Assembly (NCBI GenBank): GCA_934481325.1
Contig: CAKSPL010000076.1
Span: forward strand, 1 to 6,303
Length of the DNA stretch: 6,303 nt
Reading direction: 5' to 3'
Source: an uncultured Eubacteriales bacterium
Lineage (GTDB): Bacteria; Bacillota; Clostridia; Oscillospirales; CAG-272
Under the pieces are notes generated by a model. The model worked only from the letters and a program-made list of their open reading frames with translations, had not been told where the DNA came from and ran no database searches. Shown one piece after another: positions 5,901 to 6,303 of the stretch; within the stretch, counting starts at the first letter, position 1, and the number at the start of each line of letters is the position of its first letter. A program made the position numbers and the translations under genes.

Positions 5901-6303
5901 CATTGAAAACGAGCGAGAACAGCAGGCGCATCCGGTCATTGCATTCCATTCTTGCCTGCAAGGTTACCGTAAGGCAGGTACTGCCGGAAAGTACGCGGCG
6001 GTTTTCGCGGATGGTACCCTCTGCCAGCATCGGGTTCCCCTCCACCCCGTGGGCAAAATCAAGCGTCTGATTATCCGCCGTCAGGGTCAGGAATCCGTAG
6101 CTCTCCCCGACCACATCCGCCTTTGCACGGCTGACGCGAATCTCCTTCAGCTCGGAATTGGAGAGGTACAGCACACCCTCATCCCCGACCGGCGTCGGAT
6201 TGCTGACGGTGTATCTGCGCAGGAAAAAGGTGTCAAGCGAATTGCGGAAGGTGACGTTTTCGTTGCGAAGATAAATAACGCTCCGGTCATCCGAAATCTG
6301 CCC
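2965..6303 (-). CDS. Giant protein with zinc ribbon, charged repeat linker and C-terminal transglutaminase-like domain (N-terminus beyond right edge)
   Basis: The frame is open to the last base, so 1,112 C-terminal residues are visible (numbered from the edge). A GTG at 6172-6174 is in frame but is not a convincing start, because coding continues upstream of it. Residues 1-290 are not recognised. A CxxC-18-CxxC zinc ribbon has Cys292, Cys295, Cys314 and Cys317. Residues 334-458 may be a degenerate peptidase-like domain. About 466-745 is a charged, presumably disordered linker with tandem repeats. Residues 745-1112 match bacterial transglutaminase-like proteins: DWPELFWV, VVCAGYAVAMQYLM with Cys894, ACHAFN with His927, and YYLDATWGD with Asp942. 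The triad is intact, so thiol chemistry (protease or crosslinking type) is possible; the substrate is unknown. No membrane helix is evident in the visible part. The gene is followed after 49 bases by the RyR membrane-protein gene, probably in the same operon. Confidence 0.88.
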   Translation of the reverse strand, partial: GQISDDRSVIYLRNENVTFRNSLDTFFLRRYTVSNPTPVGDEGVLYLSNSELKEIRVSRAKADVVGESYGFLTLTADNQTLDFAHGVEGNPMLAEGTIRENRRVLSGSTCLTVTLQARMECNDRMRLLFSLVFNEFIKTIFPKAYRMIAVCPVLKEPIAEPWSADGAPENRIRALYPYLAEHCICEEDDHRMQFYFINDCEEDIGVLDWFYDGKAHYMQEFLSHIYSYLQWLDKCGKPGVYIYFGEEKLSDCFDPEGCRKLLKNFGLRLSDDGAEDYDTADHFEALANPRRCAFCHRIVESGRYALFDHHRYICVDCFGVVREEERLKQLLKDTYSYLHKAYPEVAFPPMTAEFDKVYDLGEEEVFSENYYRLDYDKHTVYVEKDSPETNVRVSLLRALISLWQSDNELLIPYANGQLYFEELLFLKTEGKEESANWIYHALQKGLRGEVDEIDGYVHHRDETPVREDGEDGEDGEDDGDGTDGETDEESTVKRTSFAFLMRQAQLLKEEDDGEDGGTGDGTYSNGLYNPNKVPRFWKSYLRGVRATDQEDLLSDDDRDQLDDDSLDELENDGDENGIPGMEEDVNCGPSDSGEIIRVERILPNAPPVGEDGEEISENPEGETPEENPEDETPEEKTEEDPAGKKPREKHSLFDLFKRKKKTPKDDEKPEDEKPEDEKPEDKKKPKDKKKPKGDETPGGNETDEDGKEPKETEKKPREKKKLTPEQKKKARLKKKIYDEEEAKNPKIRLYNEMVRHAFAYDNGPISREGVSDDDVTRIFDYVTEDWPELFWVQNFAWNSQIVRLIFRCLDENGDVDIAQIKRKRRQLAEGAKEFTRGITRRTKPIDACLTIYRRLILKLDYDGIGLNSGAGNDAKSDDNLRSLYGALVEHKVVCAGYAVAMQYLMQSVGISCACVTSEVDASGTACHAFNVLRLGKYCYYLDATWGDQSNTSTGEAYRGRILYNYFCVPYREFVQTGPNERTSHEPRKKYYPDLEEFTATRHEYFRRNDAYFVRYDEEKLVDLMVRSALQYDPKEMGDFCICFRCADESLRDYMVSKLQSDGKLYDLLRRAQARLVKKKKARALLDWSSCDICCVKGRPTAYYFPTGKNKKG
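2968..4071 (-). other. Transglutaminase-like domain with complete catalytic triad
   Basis: Visible residues 745-1112 of the giant protein. The nucleophile Cys894 is encoded at 3622-3624, His927 at 3523-3525 and Asp942 at 3478-3480. The order and spacing fit the papain-like transglutaminase fold common in Clostridia. The helical lead-in with DWPELFWV is typical of that group. The last 100 or so residues form an extension that ends in a cysteine-rich stretch, SSCDICCVKG. Confidence 0.85.
4228..4308 (-). repeat. In-frame tandem repeats, DEKPE x3 then DKKKPK x2
   Basis: Three 15-base copies (4264-4308) are nearly identical; on the plus strand the unit is CTCGGGCTTTTCGTC, with one copy differing by one base. 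They encode DEKPE three times. Two more diverged 18-base units (4228-4263) encode DKKKPK twice. The array turns the linker from acidic to basic. Confidence 0.9.
4402..4455 (-). repeat. In-frame 27-base direct repeat (ENPEGETPE / ENPEDETPE)
   Basis: Two adjacent 27-base units differ at two positions and encode nine-residue acidic, proline-containing repeats in the linker. A degenerate third unit (EKTEEDPAG) follows in the protein. Confidence 0.88.
4879..4905 (-). repeat. In-frame 9-base tandem repeat (EDG x3)
   Basis: Three copies of a 9-base unit, ACCRTCCTC on the plus strand, encode EDGEDGEDG at the start of the acidic tract. Looser Asp/Gly/Glu codons follow on the minus strand. Confidence 0.88.
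5353..5430 (-). other. Four-cysteine zinc ribbon in the giant protein
   Basis: CAFCHRIVESGRYALF and then YICVDCF give CxxC, 18 residues, CxxC (visible residues 292-317). The GRYALFDHHRYICVDCF pattern resembles a half-LIM or rubredoxin-like knuckle. Zinc binding is inferred from the cysteine spacing. Confidence 0.72.

Overview
The window looks like a chromosomal piece from a Gram-positive bacterium of the Clostridia, perhaps a gut Oscillospirales-type organism. This is inferred from a textbook sigma-A promoter, purine-rich ribosome binding sites close to their start codons, a TetR plus ABC-transporter pair, and a transglutaminase-like domain of the kind common in that class. No marker gene fixes the taxonomy. 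All four genes lie on the minus strand, so the map reads from right to left.

Right to centre (6303 to 2965) is one very large gene. It enters from beyond the right edge and its frame stays open to the last base, so the true start is outside the window. The visible 1,112 residues hold an unrecognised N-terminal part, a four-cysteine zinc ribbon, a stretch that may be an inactivated metallopeptidase-like domain, a long charged low-complexity linker built partly from in-frame tandem repeats, and a C-terminal transglutaminase-like domain with a complete Cys-His-Asp triad. Next, after a 49-base gap with a perfect GC-rich hairpin, is a 587-residue membrane-anchored protein (2915 to 1152). It has three predicted membrane helices, two Rossmann-like (TrkA-N-like) regions and a C-terminal RyR-type domain. 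A rho-independent terminator closes this unit immediately after its stop codon.

Left of the terminator is a second, separate unit. A consensus promoter (TTGACA, 17 bases, TATAAT) with an imperfect palindrome over the expected transcription start drives a TetR-family regulator (1008 to 364). Thirteen bases later comes the start of an ABC transporter ATP-binding subunit (350 to beyond the left edge). This looks like an autoregulated export operon, probably unrelated in function to the first unit.

The interesting part is the first unit. A giant protein with a zinc ribbon and a transglutaminase-like domain sits beside a membrane-tethered nucleotide-sensor-like RyR protein. RyR domains in prokaryotes have been proposed from comparative genomics to recognise nucleotide-derived ligands in conflict and signalling systems. 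A sensing or defence role here is inference: nothing in the window proves it, and the upstream partners are off the edge.
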